Below, in pieces: positions 34,011-43,335 of a stretch of 64,000 nucleotides of DNA; position 1 is the stretch's first letter; each line of letters opens with the position of its first letter. The translations under genes were made by a program, and so were the position numbers. The notes beneath the pieces were generated by a model. That model was not told the DNA's origin and made no database searches. It saw only the letters and a program-made list of their open reading frames with translations. This DNA is from Arenicellales bacterium. GTDB taxonomy: Bacteria; Pseudomonadota; Gammaproteobacteria; Arenicellales; JAHEKD01. The stretch is taken from positions 62,001 through 126,000 of the forward strand of contig JANQSD010000015.1 of the NCBI GenBank assembly GCA_028284225.1, written 5' to 3'.

Positions 34011-35176
34011 AAATTCTTTTATTAGCGCCACATCCATTTTATCAAGAGCGCGGCACACCGATTGCGGTTGATCTATTGGTGCAAGCGCTCAGTGATCGAG
34101 GGGATCATGTTGATATTCTGACTTTTCATGAGGGTGAGGATAAACACTATACAAATGCCAGGGTTCATCGTATTAATCCGTTGCTGCCAATCAAAGGAAT
34201 ATCCCCGGGTTTTTCCCTGAAAAAACTTTATTGTGATTTGGTTTTGTTTTTTAAGATGATGGGGATGCTCAGAAAAAACCGCTATGATCTTATTCATGCA
34301 GTAGAAGAGTCTGCAACACTGGCAATGTTTTGCAAACCTTTCAGTAAGGTTCCCTATGTCTATGACATGGATTCGGTGATCACCGAGCAATTATTAGAAA
34401 AGAGCGATAAATTTAAATTGGTTGTTCCGCTGGTTCGATGGTTTGAATCGAAGACGATTAAATACTCTTGTGCAGTAGTGGCGGTTTGCCAGGCTATTGC
34501 AGATTACGCACAAAAATATAAAACCGATCATATTTATTTGCTTAAAGATATTTCATTAATAACGGACCAGCAATCTGTAAATAAGATTGATGAGTTAAAG
34601 ACGTATGCTAAAGCCGAAGCAATGATCGGCCTTTATATTGGCAATCTTGAAACTTATCAAGGTATTGACTTGTTGATTGACGGCTTAGCAGAATATGTCA
34701 AGCAGCGCCAAGATGTTTGCTTGTTGATTATTGGGGGTAAGCAAGCGGATATTGATGCTTATTCGGCTAAAGTTAAAGCACTTGGTCTGGATGAGTGGAT
34801 AAAGTTCCTGGGTCCGCGGCCTATTCAGGACATGGACGCGTATATGCAACAAGCTGATTTTTTATTATCGCCTCGTACCAAGGGCATTAATACCCCGATG
34901 AAGATATATTCCTATCTTGCTTCGGGTGTTCCCGTACTGGCGACTGCCTTGCCAACCCATACGCAGGTGATGACGGATGATATTGCCTTTTTGTCTGCCC
35001 CCGATGCGGCCAAGTTTGCTGATATCATGAGTGAGTTGGTTCAATACCCTGAGCAAGCTAAAAATAAAGCCGAACAAGCGAAAATTTTTATTGAACGTGA
35101 ACACAGTTTAACGGCATTTAGAAACAGAGTGAATTTAATTTACGATACGATCAATGACCGGCTCGGAAAAGGTTAA
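34007..35176 (+). CDS. Family 4 glycosyltransferase
   Basis: 389 residues, GT-B fold. The N-terminal domain starts MKILLLAPHPFYQERGTPIA, and the C-terminal half shows LYIGNLETYQGIDLLIDGLAEY, IIGGKQADI, FLGPRP and the E/R-rich SPRTKGINTPMKIYSYLASGVPVLAT donor-binding region typical of GT4. It adds a sugar in the cytosol, likely to a lipid-linked intermediate handled by the neighbouring membrane proteins. It is coupled to the YfhO-like gene (ATGA) and 5 nt from the next gene, consistent with one operon. Confidence 0.88.
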   Translation: MKILLLAPHPFYQERGTPIAVDLLVQALSDRGDHVDILTFHEGEDKHYTNARVHRINPLLPIKGISPGFSLKKLYCDLVLFFKMMGMLRKNRYDLIHAVEESATLAMFCKPFSKVPYVYDMDSVITEQLLEKSDKFKLVVPLVRWFESKTIKYSCAVVAVCQAIADYAQKYKTDHIYLLKDISLITDQQSVNKIDELKTYAKAEAMIGLYIGNLETYQGIDLLIDGLAEYVKQRQDVCLLIIGGKQADIDAYSAKVKALGLDEWIKFLGPRPIQDMDAYMQQADFLLSPRTKGINTPMKIYSYLASGVPVLATALPTHTQVMTDDIAFLSAPDAAKFADIMSELVQYPEQAKNKAEQAKIFIEREHSLTAFRNRVNLIYDTINDRLGKG

Positions 35177-35181
35177 CGGTT

Positions 35182-36789
35182 TTGCGTAAGTTACAACTGA
35201 AACCTCATTATGATCTAATCGTGGTCGGTGGCGGGATTCAGGGCTGTGCAATGCTGTGGGAGGCGCAGAGCCGTGGCTTGAATGCATTGCTGGTTGAGGC
35301 TGCGGATTATTGTTCTCAGACCTCGGCAAATTCACTTAAAACCATTCATGGTGGCATACGCTACCTGCAGACGCTTGATTTTGCCAGAACCATACGTTCT
35401 GCCAGAGAGCAAGAAACTTTATTTAAAATTGCCTCGCATTTACTGGAACCATTACCGTGTTTGTTGCCCACCGAAAAAAAACTGCAACGATCACGAATAG
35501 CCGTGAGTGCCGGTTTTTCCTTATACAATCTGCTTAAACGCATTTATTGTCCGGATAAAAAACTGGCCGGGGCAGGTTGTATTTCCACAGATGAATTAAA
35601 CAAGCTTGTAGATTTGTCCAATTATCAAAACATCACTGGCGCAGGATTGTGGTATGACGCTCAAGTGCAGCATGCTGAAAGACTGGGGTTGGCCTTTGTT
35701 AAAACAGCTCAACATGCAGGAGCAGATGCGTTTAATTATCTTAAAGCTGAATCATTATCAGTGATACATAAAGATCAGTTCGAATTAAAACTTTGTTGCC
35801 AAATCAGTCAACAAGAATATTCAGCCACCACTGACAGCATTATATTTTGCACGGCGGCGAAAACAATTGAAAACCTGACACAGTCAAATATCAATGCAAA
35901 CACTTATCCTGATTTTTGTCTGGCCGTTAATTTGGTTGTTAACGGCCGTTATGCAGATACAGCAATCGGGTTGCAATACGGATTTGCTCAGCATGATTCT
36001 AAAGGGTTGAGTCGCTTATTATTTGCAGCGCCCTGGCGTGACAAGACATTATTTGGAACTTGGTATTTTGATATCGATACACACGACGAATTAACCCAAA
36101 AGCCAACTAATCAGCAAATCAAACTATGCCTGGATGAAATTAACGCGACTTACCCTGGAATGAAACTAAACTTAGAAAACATCAGCCAGGTCCATTATGG
36201 TTTATTGCCTGTCAAAAACGGCAATGGCGTTGATCCGGGCAAGAATTTGTTGGAAACAGATTTGATTGATCAACCCGATAATAAGCTTAACTTATTCACC
36301 GTCATCCCAACCAAATACACGACTTGTCGAGCGATAGCACAACAAACAATCGATAAGCTCGCCCAGTGTTGCAATCAAACTGTCGAAGCGTCCATTTCAG
36401 CAATGCAACCGCTTATCGGCAGTGAGCAAATTGATAGCACTGACCAAGATCGTGAACAGTTGTTTTCCAGCAATGTGATTGATCAGTTGACGGGGAATTA
36501 TGGCTCTGAGCTGAATAAGCTCACTGACTACTGCCACAAAAATAAAGAGTCGATTGAATTAATTCCCGGTACTCAGGATCATATCAAGGGACAATTGGAC
36601 TATGAGCTTGAGTATGGACAGGTTGTTAAGCTGAGTGATTTCGTAGTCAGAAGGAGTTACCTGGCCAGTAATAAATCCATTAACGCTGAGCTGCTTGATT
36701 ATTGTGCTCACAGGATCGAGCAATTCCATAATCACCATCAGGACTTCGATTCGCAAAAGGCGCTTTTGTTAAATAATACCCTTTATTAA
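35182..36789 (+). CDS. GlpD-like FAD-dependent oxidoreductase
   Basis: 535 residues. The FAD motif DLIVVGGGIQGCAMLWEA (about 10–27) and CSQTSANSLKTIHGGIRYLQ match the glycerol-3-phosphate dehydrogenase (GlpD) family; the C-terminal part (GELELGQVVK-like region ELEYGQVVKLSDFVVRRS) also fits the DAO_C domain of GlpD. The start is TTG, 5 nt after the GT4 stop. Because it is embedded among glycan genes and lacks glpK or glpF, it may oxidise a glycerol-phosphate or sugar residue of the surface product rather than feed respiration; this is inference. Confidence 0.75.
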   Translation: MRKLQLKPHYDLIVVGGGIQGCAMLWEAQSRGLNALLVEAADYCSQTSANSLKTIHGGIRYLQTLDFARTIRSAREQETLFKIASHLLEPLPCLLPTEKKLQRSRIAVSAGFSLYNLLKRIYCPDKKLAGAGCISTDELNKLVDLSNYQNITGAGLWYDAQVQHAERLGLAFVKTAQHAGADAFNYLKAESLSVIHKDQFELKLCCQISQQEYSATTDSIIFCTAAKTIENLTQSNINANTYPDFCLAVNLVVNGRYADTAIGLQYGFAQHDSKGLSRLLFAAPWRDKTLFGTWYFDIDTHDELTQKPTNQQIKLCLDEINATYPGMKLNLENISQVHYGLLPVKNGNGVDPGKNLLETDLIDQPDNKLNLFTVIPTKYTTCRAIAQQTIDKLAQCCNQTVEASISAMQPLIGSEQIDSTDQDREQLFSSNVIDQLTGNYGSELNKLTDYCHKNKESIELIPGTQDHIKGQLDYELEYGQVVKLSDFVVRRSYLASNKSINAELLDYCAHRIEQFHNHHQDFDSQKALLLNNTLY

Positions 36790-36900
36790 ATCAATAATTG
36801 TGCTTACTATGAGTTAGTTTAATTTGTATTATAATCAGCATTAATCCGCAGGTAGATATTGAATCAACTATAACATTGACTAACCAAGGTGCTCTTTAAA

Positions 36901-38937
36901 ATGGTAGTAAGAAAATTCCTTCAACCGATAATAATCTCGCTCTTAATTACTTTGGCAGCAACACCTGGTTATGCTCAGGTGGTGGCGGTGGTTGATTCCG
37001 GTGTGGCGCCGGGAACACCTAATGTCATTCCTGGAGGTTTTGATGTTTTTAACAATGATGATGACCCTGAAGATCAAACTGCCAGCCTCCATGGTACTGT
37101 GGTTGCGCGAGTGATGGCCAGTGTTTATGGTGGTGTACAGATTTTGCCTATCAAAATAGTTGGGCCGAATTTTATCGGTGACACCAATATTACCAACCGC
37201 GGATTAAGAGCGGCGGCAGCGCGTGACGATGTTCGTGTTGTGCTTAAATCCAGCGGACCGGCAGGCAGCTTCAGTGAGTGGGTTAACATCGTTAATTCCG
37301 GCAAGCTTGCGGTTATGCGAGCGGGTAATGAATCGGAGCCGAACCCCAATCGTGATGGCGCTTACGCGAAAAATTTAGGCGGCAGGGCTATTGTTGTGGG
37401 TGCTTCAGATGCGAGCGGTAATATCGCGCCCTACTCGAACCGAGCCGGTGATTCTGCCGATGTGTATATTATTGCACCGGGATTTAATTCGTTTACCAGT
37501 GTTCAAGGTACGTCTTTCGCTGCCCCCCGGGTAGCTGCGGTGGCAGCACAAATATATGCTCAGAATCCGAACTTATCCGCGCAGCAAGTGGCGGAAATTA
37601 TTCTCACCTCTGCTGACGATAAAGGCGACCCTGGTGTTGATCGAATTTATGGTCATGGTTTGCTTAATGTTGGAGCGGCTTTGGCGCCCAGGGACACAGG
37701 CGGTGGATCTTCTTCAGGAGGTGGAGCATTAGCAGCGGTAGCAGTTGTTGCAGGCGGTGCTATTGTTTGGGGAATTTTAAGAAACAGGGATGGTGACAGT
37801 TTAGAGAATACCTTTATTACCGATGTGTACGATCGAGGTTATATTTTTGATATGACCAAGCGCATCAGTGCGAAAGAAGCTTCCCCGAATCTTTTCAGTT
37901 TGATGTCGGATGCTGATTTGAAGACGGATACGTTTGTGGTGAGTCAGGGAGTGGATAACTCTTCATACGCAACCCTGACTAGCAGCTTGACTGAAATTGA
38001 CGAAATGACAAATCGTCTCGATCCAACCTATACAACAGAAGATTATAACGACAGTTTCACCAAGCTTAATTTCTATCAGCAATCAAGCGATGGCAGTAAA
38101 TACCGATTCAGTTTAAATGATAGTGTGCGCACCGAATTAGGTGCATTTGCTTTATCCAGGGAGCAAAATCAATCAACACCCGGTTTTGAATATACCAGTA
38201 CCTTTACTAATCCTTATTTGAGTTTTACTGATCAAGGTATAGCCAGTCATGCCAGTTACAAGCTTGATGAGAATTTCGGCTTTGCGTTTGCCTTATCCTC
38301 TAACGAAGAACCGGATAAATATGGTCTGGAAAGCGACAGCGCTGTTATAGAAGGTCATTATAAAAAAGACAAAGCCGCTATTGGTTTGCAATTGGGCTCA
38401 GTGCGTGAAATGGGCAGTTTGTTTGGCGGGGCTTCCGGCGGTGTCCTCAGTGTAGAAGAGTCCAATACCATTTCAATAGGACTATCAGGGTCTTATCAGT
38501 TTAATGATAAGTTTTCGGTCATCGGTAACTATACCGAGGGCTATACCAATGTTGATGATTGGGACCAAAGCTATTTGCAAAATTTTTCCAGTATTCGTAG
38601 TAATTCATATGGTATGGGGCTGGTTGGTAAAGGCGTATTTCGACAGGAGGATCGTATCGGAATCGGTTATTCCAGACCGCTTAAAGTTAAGCGTGGCAGT
38701 GCTGACTTGATTGTTCCGGAAGGACGGGAAGATTTTGGACAGCCATTATTCTTTGATGAAGAAAGAATTAACTTGAATCCAACGGCCAGTGAACAGGCGT
38801 TTGAAGCGTATTATTCTTTTCAGCCAAAGAAAAATGTACAACTGACTACGTATTTTTTACATCGGAAAAATCCCGATCATAATAGTGAAGGCGGTAGTGA
38901 AAATACGATCCTGGCCACTTTAAAGTTCAAATTCTAA
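36901..38937 (+). CDS. Compact subtilase with predicted C-terminal outer-membrane barrel
   Basis: 678 residues from ATG 36901; an in-frame GTG at 36889 is also possible. A signal peptide (about 1–25, ending GYA) leads at once into the S8 peptidase domain: Asp32 (AVVDSG), His64 (SLHGTVVA) and Ser205 (QGTSFAAPR). No propeptide is visible. A glycine-rich stretch and one hydrophobic helix (AAVAVVAGGAIVWGIL, about 280) separate it from a C-terminal half with alternating polar/apolar strands, ending in LKFKF with a terminal Phe. This is the layout of an autotransporter-like protease, self-secreted to the surface. Confidence 0.75.
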   Translation: MVVRKFLQPIIISLLITLAATPGYAQVVAVVDSGVAPGTPNVIPGGFDVFNNDDDPEDQTASLHGTVVARVMASVYGGVQILPIKIVGPNFIGDTNITNRGLRAAAARDDVRVVLKSSGPAGSFSEWVNIVNSGKLAVMRAGNESEPNPNRDGAYAKNLGGRAIVVGASDASGNIAPYSNRAGDSADVYIIAPGFNSFTSVQGTSFAAPRVAAVAAQIYAQNPNLSAQQVAEIILTSADDKGDPGVDRIYGHGLLNVGAALAPRDTGGGSSSGGGALAAVAVVAGGAIVWGILRNRDGDSLENTFITDVYDRGYIFDMTKRISAKEASPNLFSLMSDADLKTDTFVVSQGVDNSSYATLTSSLTEIDEMTNRLDPTYTTEDYNDSFTKLNFYQQSSDGSKYRFSLNDSVRTELGAFALSREQNQSTPGFEYTSTFTNPYLSFTDQGIASHASYKLDENFGFAFALSSNEEPDKYGLESDSAVIEGHYKKDKAAIGLQLGSVREMGSLFGGASGGVLSVEESNTISIGLSGSYQFNDKFSVIGNYTEGYTNVDDWDQSYLQNFSSIRSNSYGMGLVGKGVFRQEDRIGIGYSRPLKVKRGSADLIVPEGREDFGQPLFFDEERINLNPTASEQAFEAYYSFQPKKNVQLTTYFLHRKNPDHNSEGGSENTILATLKFKF

Positions 38938-38961
38938 ATCAGGGATCCTGATTAACTGCTA

Positions 38962-40503
38962 ATGTCGAATTCTCATAAAGCCCAGCTGAATGTTGGGCTT
39001 TGTTTGTTTATATTTTTATGCTGTGTCGCAATTTCATTGTGGTCAGTTTATGCCGATCCGATTATTAATATAGACGGCATACTTTATTTAAAAGCCGCTG
39101 ATGCGTTTACGCGTGGTGATTTTGAACAGGCATTATCTTTTCATAAGTGGCCGCTTTATCCGTTTCTAATTAGTTTGATTCATCAAACAACAGGTTTGAA
39201 CCTTGAGAGCAGCGCCCATGCATTGAATGGTTTGCTGAATATTCTGGCCTGTTTTGCATTTGTGCTTTTGATTCGGGAAATCGGTGCCGGTTATGTCACA
39301 GTTGTAATTGCGGCCTTAGTGATAGTTTTCTTCCCAGGATTAAACGAACTGCGCTCTTATCTTATTCGTGATCATGGTTATATCGCATTTTATTTGTTAT
39401 CCCTCTATTATCTTATTAGAGCGCTTCATATTCGCTCTATATTTATTTTATTCTTAAGTATGCTGGCCATGGTGGTTGCAACCTTATTCAGAATCGAGGG
39501 GGCTGTTTTCTTAATCGCCATGCCGATCATATATTTAAATTCGCGCGCTAATGTGGTGCCGATGAATCGGTCACTGTTTTATTCATTAATCCTTATAACT
39601 GCGATGATACTCATCACACTTTTTGGTTGGTGGTTGCACGTGCCGAATGTGAATACCGGTAACATGCATTTTTCTTATGGAAACATTCTCGCCGGCTGGG
39701 CACAGGCGGGTCAGTTTTTAGATAGGAAAATAGAAATCTTAAAAGAGCTAATCATTGAATCATCGTCAGATACGACCGGACGACTGGTCTATATCTGGAC
39801 AGTATTTGGAATAATCTTTGCGCAGGTTTTAATTATACTGAGCATCCCTTATGTCTATTTAGTCTGGTATGCGTTTAGACGGGATTTGGTTTTTCCAGAG
39901 ACGCATTCAATCAGGCCATGGAAACTGTTTATACTGTTTAATTTTATTATTCTGGCCGTATTCACCTTAACCAAGTTCTTTTTGACTGATCGATATCCAT
40001 TGGCAATAGCCGTTACATTTTTATGTGCAGTGCCTTTTGCGCTTAACTCGGTTTATGAGCGTTGGCAAGCCAAACCCCGTAATACATTTAAATCTAACTT
40101 TGGCTATGTTCTGGTGGTGCTGTTATTGCTGGTGAATATTTTTGAAGGTTTAACGAGTATTACCAATAAGCATTACCTGAAAGAAGCCGGCTTATGGCTT
40201 AGAGACAATATACCGGCGGAAACAAGACTATATACTGACAATCTGCTGCTGGGATTTTATAGCGGCGTGCCTGACGACCGTTTGAAAGTACAACCATCAA
40301 AAAGCGACTTGATTAATCAGTTTTATCGCGGGGAATGGATCAATTACGATTATCTTGCGCTGGAAATAAAACCGGATCCTGAGTATATGCGGCATTTGGA
40401 CAGAACTTTATGGGTAGTGCCGGAACAAGTAATCAAAGGCAGTCCTGACCGTGAAATACGGATTTATAACATCAAAAAATACCGTGCACGCCCCAATCAA
40501 TAA
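38962..40503 (+). CDS. GT39/ArnT-like membrane glycosyltransferase
   Basis: 513 residues with about eleven membrane helices. The first periplasmic loop contains INIDGILYLKAADAF with an acidic pair expected in GT-C enzymes that use polyprenyl-phosphate sugars. Helices such as FILFLSMLAMVVATLFRIEG fit the dolichyl-phosphate-mannose/ArnT (PMT_2) group. The C-terminal soluble portion (LWLRDNIPAETRLYTDNLL) is periplasmic. It sits at the end of the plus arm, before a methyltransferase, and would glycosylate a lipid or surface polymer at the periplasmic face. Confidence 0.75.
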   Translation: MSNSHKAQLNVGLCLFIFLCCVAISLWSVYADPIINIDGILYLKAADAFTRGDFEQALSFHKWPLYPFLISLIHQTTGLNLESSAHALNGLLNILACFAFVLLIREIGAGYVTVVIAALVIVFFPGLNELRSYLIRDHGYIAFYLLSLYYLIRALHIRSIFILFLSMLAMVVATLFRIEGAVFLIAMPIIYLNSRANVVPMNRSLFYSLILITAMILITLFGWWLHVPNVNTGNMHFSYGNILAGWAQAGQFLDRKIEILKELIIESSSDTTGRLVYIWTVFGIIFAQVLIILSIPYVYLVWYAFRRDLVFPETHSIRPWKLFILFNFIILAVFTLTKFFLTDRYPLAIAVTFLCAVPFALNSVYERWQAKPRNTFKSNFGYVLVVLLLLVNIFEGLTSITNKHYLKEAGLWLRDNIPAETRLYTDNLLLGFYSGVPDDRLKVQPSKSDLINQFYRGEWINYDYLALEIKPDPEYMRHLDRTLWVVPEQVIKGSPDREIRIYNIKKYRARPNQ

Positions 40504-40511
40504 CATCTATC

Positions 40512-41315
40512 ATGAACCACTCACAAACATTAACTTCAGCCCAGCAAATGTTGCTTAAGCTTTATAACAAGTCAATTTTGAAAAAGGCAAAATTTGCAGC
40601 GATTGAAGGTTACTTACCGGATTTAAGCAACAAAACCTGCCTGGATATAGGTGCGGATAACGGCGTGCTTAGTTATTTACTGAGGCAAAAAGGCGGAACC
40701 TGGTATAGCGCAGATTTAGACGAGCATGTGGTTTCATCGATTAAACAAATGGTGGGCGAAAATGTTGTGCAACTGGATGGCGGTAAAACTGAATTTGCTG
40801 ATGATAGCTTTGATTTAGTCGTGATTATCGATTTTCTTGAGCATATTCACACTGATAAGGAATTCATTGCAGAATTGGCGAGGATCATGAAGCCCGATGC
40901 AGAATTGATTATTAATGTTCCACACCACAGGCCTGGTGCTTGGATCAGAAAACTGAGGCTGGCAATTGGCCTGACTGATGAGAAACACGGCCATGTGCGG
41001 CCGGGTTATGATTTGCCAACCTTATCATCGTTGACTGATACCAAGTTTTCCATTATCGAACACCATACTTATTCAAAGTTTTTTGTTGAACTCTACGATG
41101 CTTTGATCAGTTTTTTATTCGAAAGAATTCAAAAAGAAGGCGAATCGGGGAAAGGTACCGTTGTTACTGCAGACGATATGTCTAAAAATCAGAAAAAATT
41201 CAAACTTTTTAGTTTGATTTATCCATTTGTGTGGGTGTTATCCAAACTGGATTTGTTATTGTTTTTTATGCCGGGATATTCGCTTATAGTTCGGGCCAAA
41301 GCAGTCAGGCATTAA
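40512..41315 (+). CDS. Class I SAM-dependent methyltransferase
   Basis: 267 residues. Motif I CLDIGADNGVLSYLL (about 37–51), an acidic binding residue (YSADLDEH) and FDLVVIIDFLEHI (motif II) define a UbiE/glycan-type methyltransferase. A hydrophobic C-terminal tail (LDLLLFFMPGYSLIVRA) may attach it to the membrane. It is the last gene of the plus arm and overlaps the convergent SDR gene by 11 nt. The substrate is unknown, probably the sugar moiety assembled by the locus. Confidence 0.8.
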   Translation: MNHSQTLTSAQQMLLKLYNKSILKKAKFAAIEGYLPDLSNKTCLDIGADNGVLSYLLRQKGGTWYSADLDEHVVSSIKQMVGENVVQLDGGKTEFADDSFDLVVIIDFLEHIHTDKEFIAELARIMKPDAELIINVPHHRPGAWIRKLRLAIGLTDEKHGHVRPGYDLPTLSSLTDTKFSIIEHHTYSKFFVELYDALISFLFERIQKEGESGKGTVVTADDMSKNQKKFKLFSLIYPFVWVLSKLDLLLFFMPGYSLIVRAKAVRH

Positions 41316-42042
41316 CGATTGTACGTCCACCGTCGACATTAATGACTTGACCGGTAATAAATGACGCATCGTTAATTAAAAATAAAGCAGTTTCAACAAT
41401 TGCTTCAGTGCCGCCGAGCCGTTTTAAGGGAGTGCGTTCAATCACTGCTTTCATGGTTTCAACACCACCATTTTCAGCGGGAAGTATTGCGCCGGGTGCG
41501 ATGGCATTAACCCGCACCTGGGGCGAAAATGATTGCGCCAAAGAAAAGGTCAAGCTTGTCAGCGCTGCTTTGCTGGCACAGTAAATAGGATAATCAGGCA
41601 GCGGTCTGTCAGCATATACATCAGTGATGTTAATAATACAGCCCTGGTTTTGTTTAAGTGATTGATAACAACTTTTCGCCAGGAAAAAGGGCGCTTTCGC
41701 GTTTACATCCATTAATTCGTTCCAGTTTTCTTGGCTTGCCTGCTGTAGCGGAGTAGAGAAAAAGCCGGCCGCATTGTTAATTAATACATCAAGGCGTCCG
41801 AAATGATCTATAGCGTTGTCTACAAGTTCTTGATAACTGCTTGTAGCCTGAAGATCGGTACCTAGACCTATTACCGAGTTAGGGCGGTTTTGGTTTAGCT
41901 CAAGTAGGATCTGCTCAGCCTCAATTGCAGACCGATTATATTGAAAGACAATGTTTAGGCCTTGCTTATGCAAGGCCTTGACTAATGCGCTGCCAATGCG
42001 CTTTGCACCGCCGGTGATTAACGCTGTTTTAGCTGTTTGCAT
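41305..42042 (-). CDS. Pteridine reductase-like short-chain dehydrogenase
   Basis: 245 residues, classical SDR: ALITGGAKRIGSALVKALHK at the N-terminus (the GGAKRIG form rather than the plain TGxxxGIG, as in FolM and PTR1), NNAAGFF, and catalytic YCASKAA with a preceding Ser-equivalent in NITDVY. Pteridine reductases make tetrahydromonapterin or tetrahydrofolate. The start overlaps the stop of the upstream cca gene by 14 nt, so it is coupled to it. Confidence 0.8.
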   Translation of the reverse strand: MQTAKTALITGGAKRIGSALVKALHKQGLNIVFQYNRSAIEAEQILLELNQNRPNSVIGLGTDLQATSSYQELVDNAIDHFGRLDVLINNAAGFFSTPLQQASQENWNELMDVNAKAPFFLAKSCYQSLKQNQGCIINITDVYADRPLPDYPIYCASKAALTSLTFSLAQSFSPQVRVNAIAPGAILPAENGGVETMKAVIERTPLKRLGGTEAIVETALFLINDASFITGQVINVDGGRTIVNA

Positions 42043-43303
42043 GGATAGACTCCAGTCTATAGCTCTGCTTCAGAGCAGAGATTTTATTTGTACGTAGTTT
42101 TTTGATTGCCTTAGCTATATCAGGGCCGCTTGGGATTGTCGGACTAATATCCTTGGCAGATATGGTCTTAAGCTCCTGGAAAATTTGTCTGAGTAAATCC
42201 GCTTGCAAGTAAGTTTGGTTTCTTAAATGCCCGCCCCGGCCCTGACTATCAGCCTGGCACAATAGTGCAAACTGCTCAATGTGTACAGGACGCCTAAAGC
42301 CATCGAGTTTTTCAATCAGTTTGAGGATAGTCGCCGGTCGCAATTCGAAAAACTGATGCATCAGTAAATGATATTCACAACACAGCTGCGCAATTGTTTT
42401 GATCTTGCCAGGAACTGGGTAGTGGTCTGTAAGTTGTTTGAGCGGTATTAAGCCTTTTTTTTCATGTCCGACATGTCTTGGCCATTTGGACTCAGGCGTT
42501 AAGGCTTTACCTAAATCATGAACTAACGCGGCAAAGCGCACGCCAAGGTCATCAGTTAATTCTGCTGCACGATCAATGACCATCAGGGTGTGGATGCCGG
42601 TGTCGACTTCAGGATGATACTCAGGTCGTTGCGGGATGCCGAACAGTGCATTAACTTGTGGAAATAATATTTTTAATGCTCCGCAGTCACGTAATGTTTG
42701 GAAATATAAAGAAGGTTTAGCTGTTAATAACGCTTTTTCAGTTTCCGCCCAAATCCGGTTTGGGCTCAAGGTGTGAATTTCGCCATTATTAACAAGTTGC
42801 CGCATTAATTCCATAGTTGAATCAGCAATGGAAAATTCAAAGGCAGATAATTGTGCCTTAAATCGTGCAACTCTTAAAACCCGTAAGGGGTCTTCAGCAA
42901 AAGCCTTGGAGGTATGACGTAATAGCCTGTTGTTGATATCCTGTTGGCCATTGAATGGATCATGCAATACACTATTTTTGTCCTTGGCAATGGCATTTAC
43001 AGTCAGGTCGCGGCGCTGTAGATCCTGCTCAAGAGTAACATCTGCACTAGTGTGAAATTCGAATCCGGTATGCCCCGGTGCAGTTTTTCGTTCTGTTCGA
43101 GCGAGTGCATATTCTTGTTTGGTTTCAGGGTGCAAAAAAACAGGAAAATCTTTACCGACGGCTTGAAAACCAAGCGATTTCATTTGCTCCGGTGAACGGC
43201 CCACGACCACCCAGTCCTGCTCGGTGGGCTTTAATCCCAATAGTTCATCGCGTACGGCACCGCCGACAAGATAACAGTCTGAATTGCCAAAATTTTCAGT
43301 CAT
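42029..43303 (-). CDS. cca: Multifunctional CCA-adding tRNA nucleotidyltransferase
   Basis: 424 residues. The class II nucleotidyltransferase head YLVGGAVRDELLGL (about 11–24) with the LEQDLQRRDLTVNAIA motif adds CCA to tRNA 3' ends. The C-terminal HD domain (TLMVIDRAAELTDDLGVRF, ALVHDLGKA) gives the phosphohydrolase part typical of gammaproteobacterial Cca. Length fits. Its 5' end faces the aminopeptidase gene 32 bp away, so divergent promoters must lie close together or inside the coding sequence. Confidence 0.95.
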   Translation of the reverse strand: MTENFGNSDCYLVGGAVRDELLGLKPTEQDWVVVGRSPEQMKSLGFQAVGKDFPVFLHPETKQEYALARTERKTAPGHTGFEFHTSADVTLEQDLQRRDLTVNAIAKDKNSVLHDPFNGQQDINNRLLRHTSKAFAEDPLRVLRVARFKAQLSAFEFSIADSTMELMRQLVNNGEIHTLSPNRIWAETEKALLTAKPSLYFQTLRDCGALKILFPQVNALFGIPQRPEYHPEVDTGIHTLMVIDRAAELTDDLGVRFAALVHDLGKALTPESKWPRHVGHEKKGLIPLKQLTDHYPVPGKIKTIAQLCCEYHLLMHQFFELRPATILKLIEKLDGFRRPVHIEQFALLCQADSQGRGGHLRNQTYLQADLLRQIFQELKTISAKDISPTIPSGPDIAKAIKKLRTNKISALKQSYRLESIHANS

Positions 43304-43335
43304 GTGTTAACGAATTAAGGTATAAATCACTAATC

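Noticed and set aside
43078..43335. Upstream extension of the aminopeptidase frame
   Set aside because: It runs antisense to cca and would bury the clear lipoprotein signal that begins at 43336.
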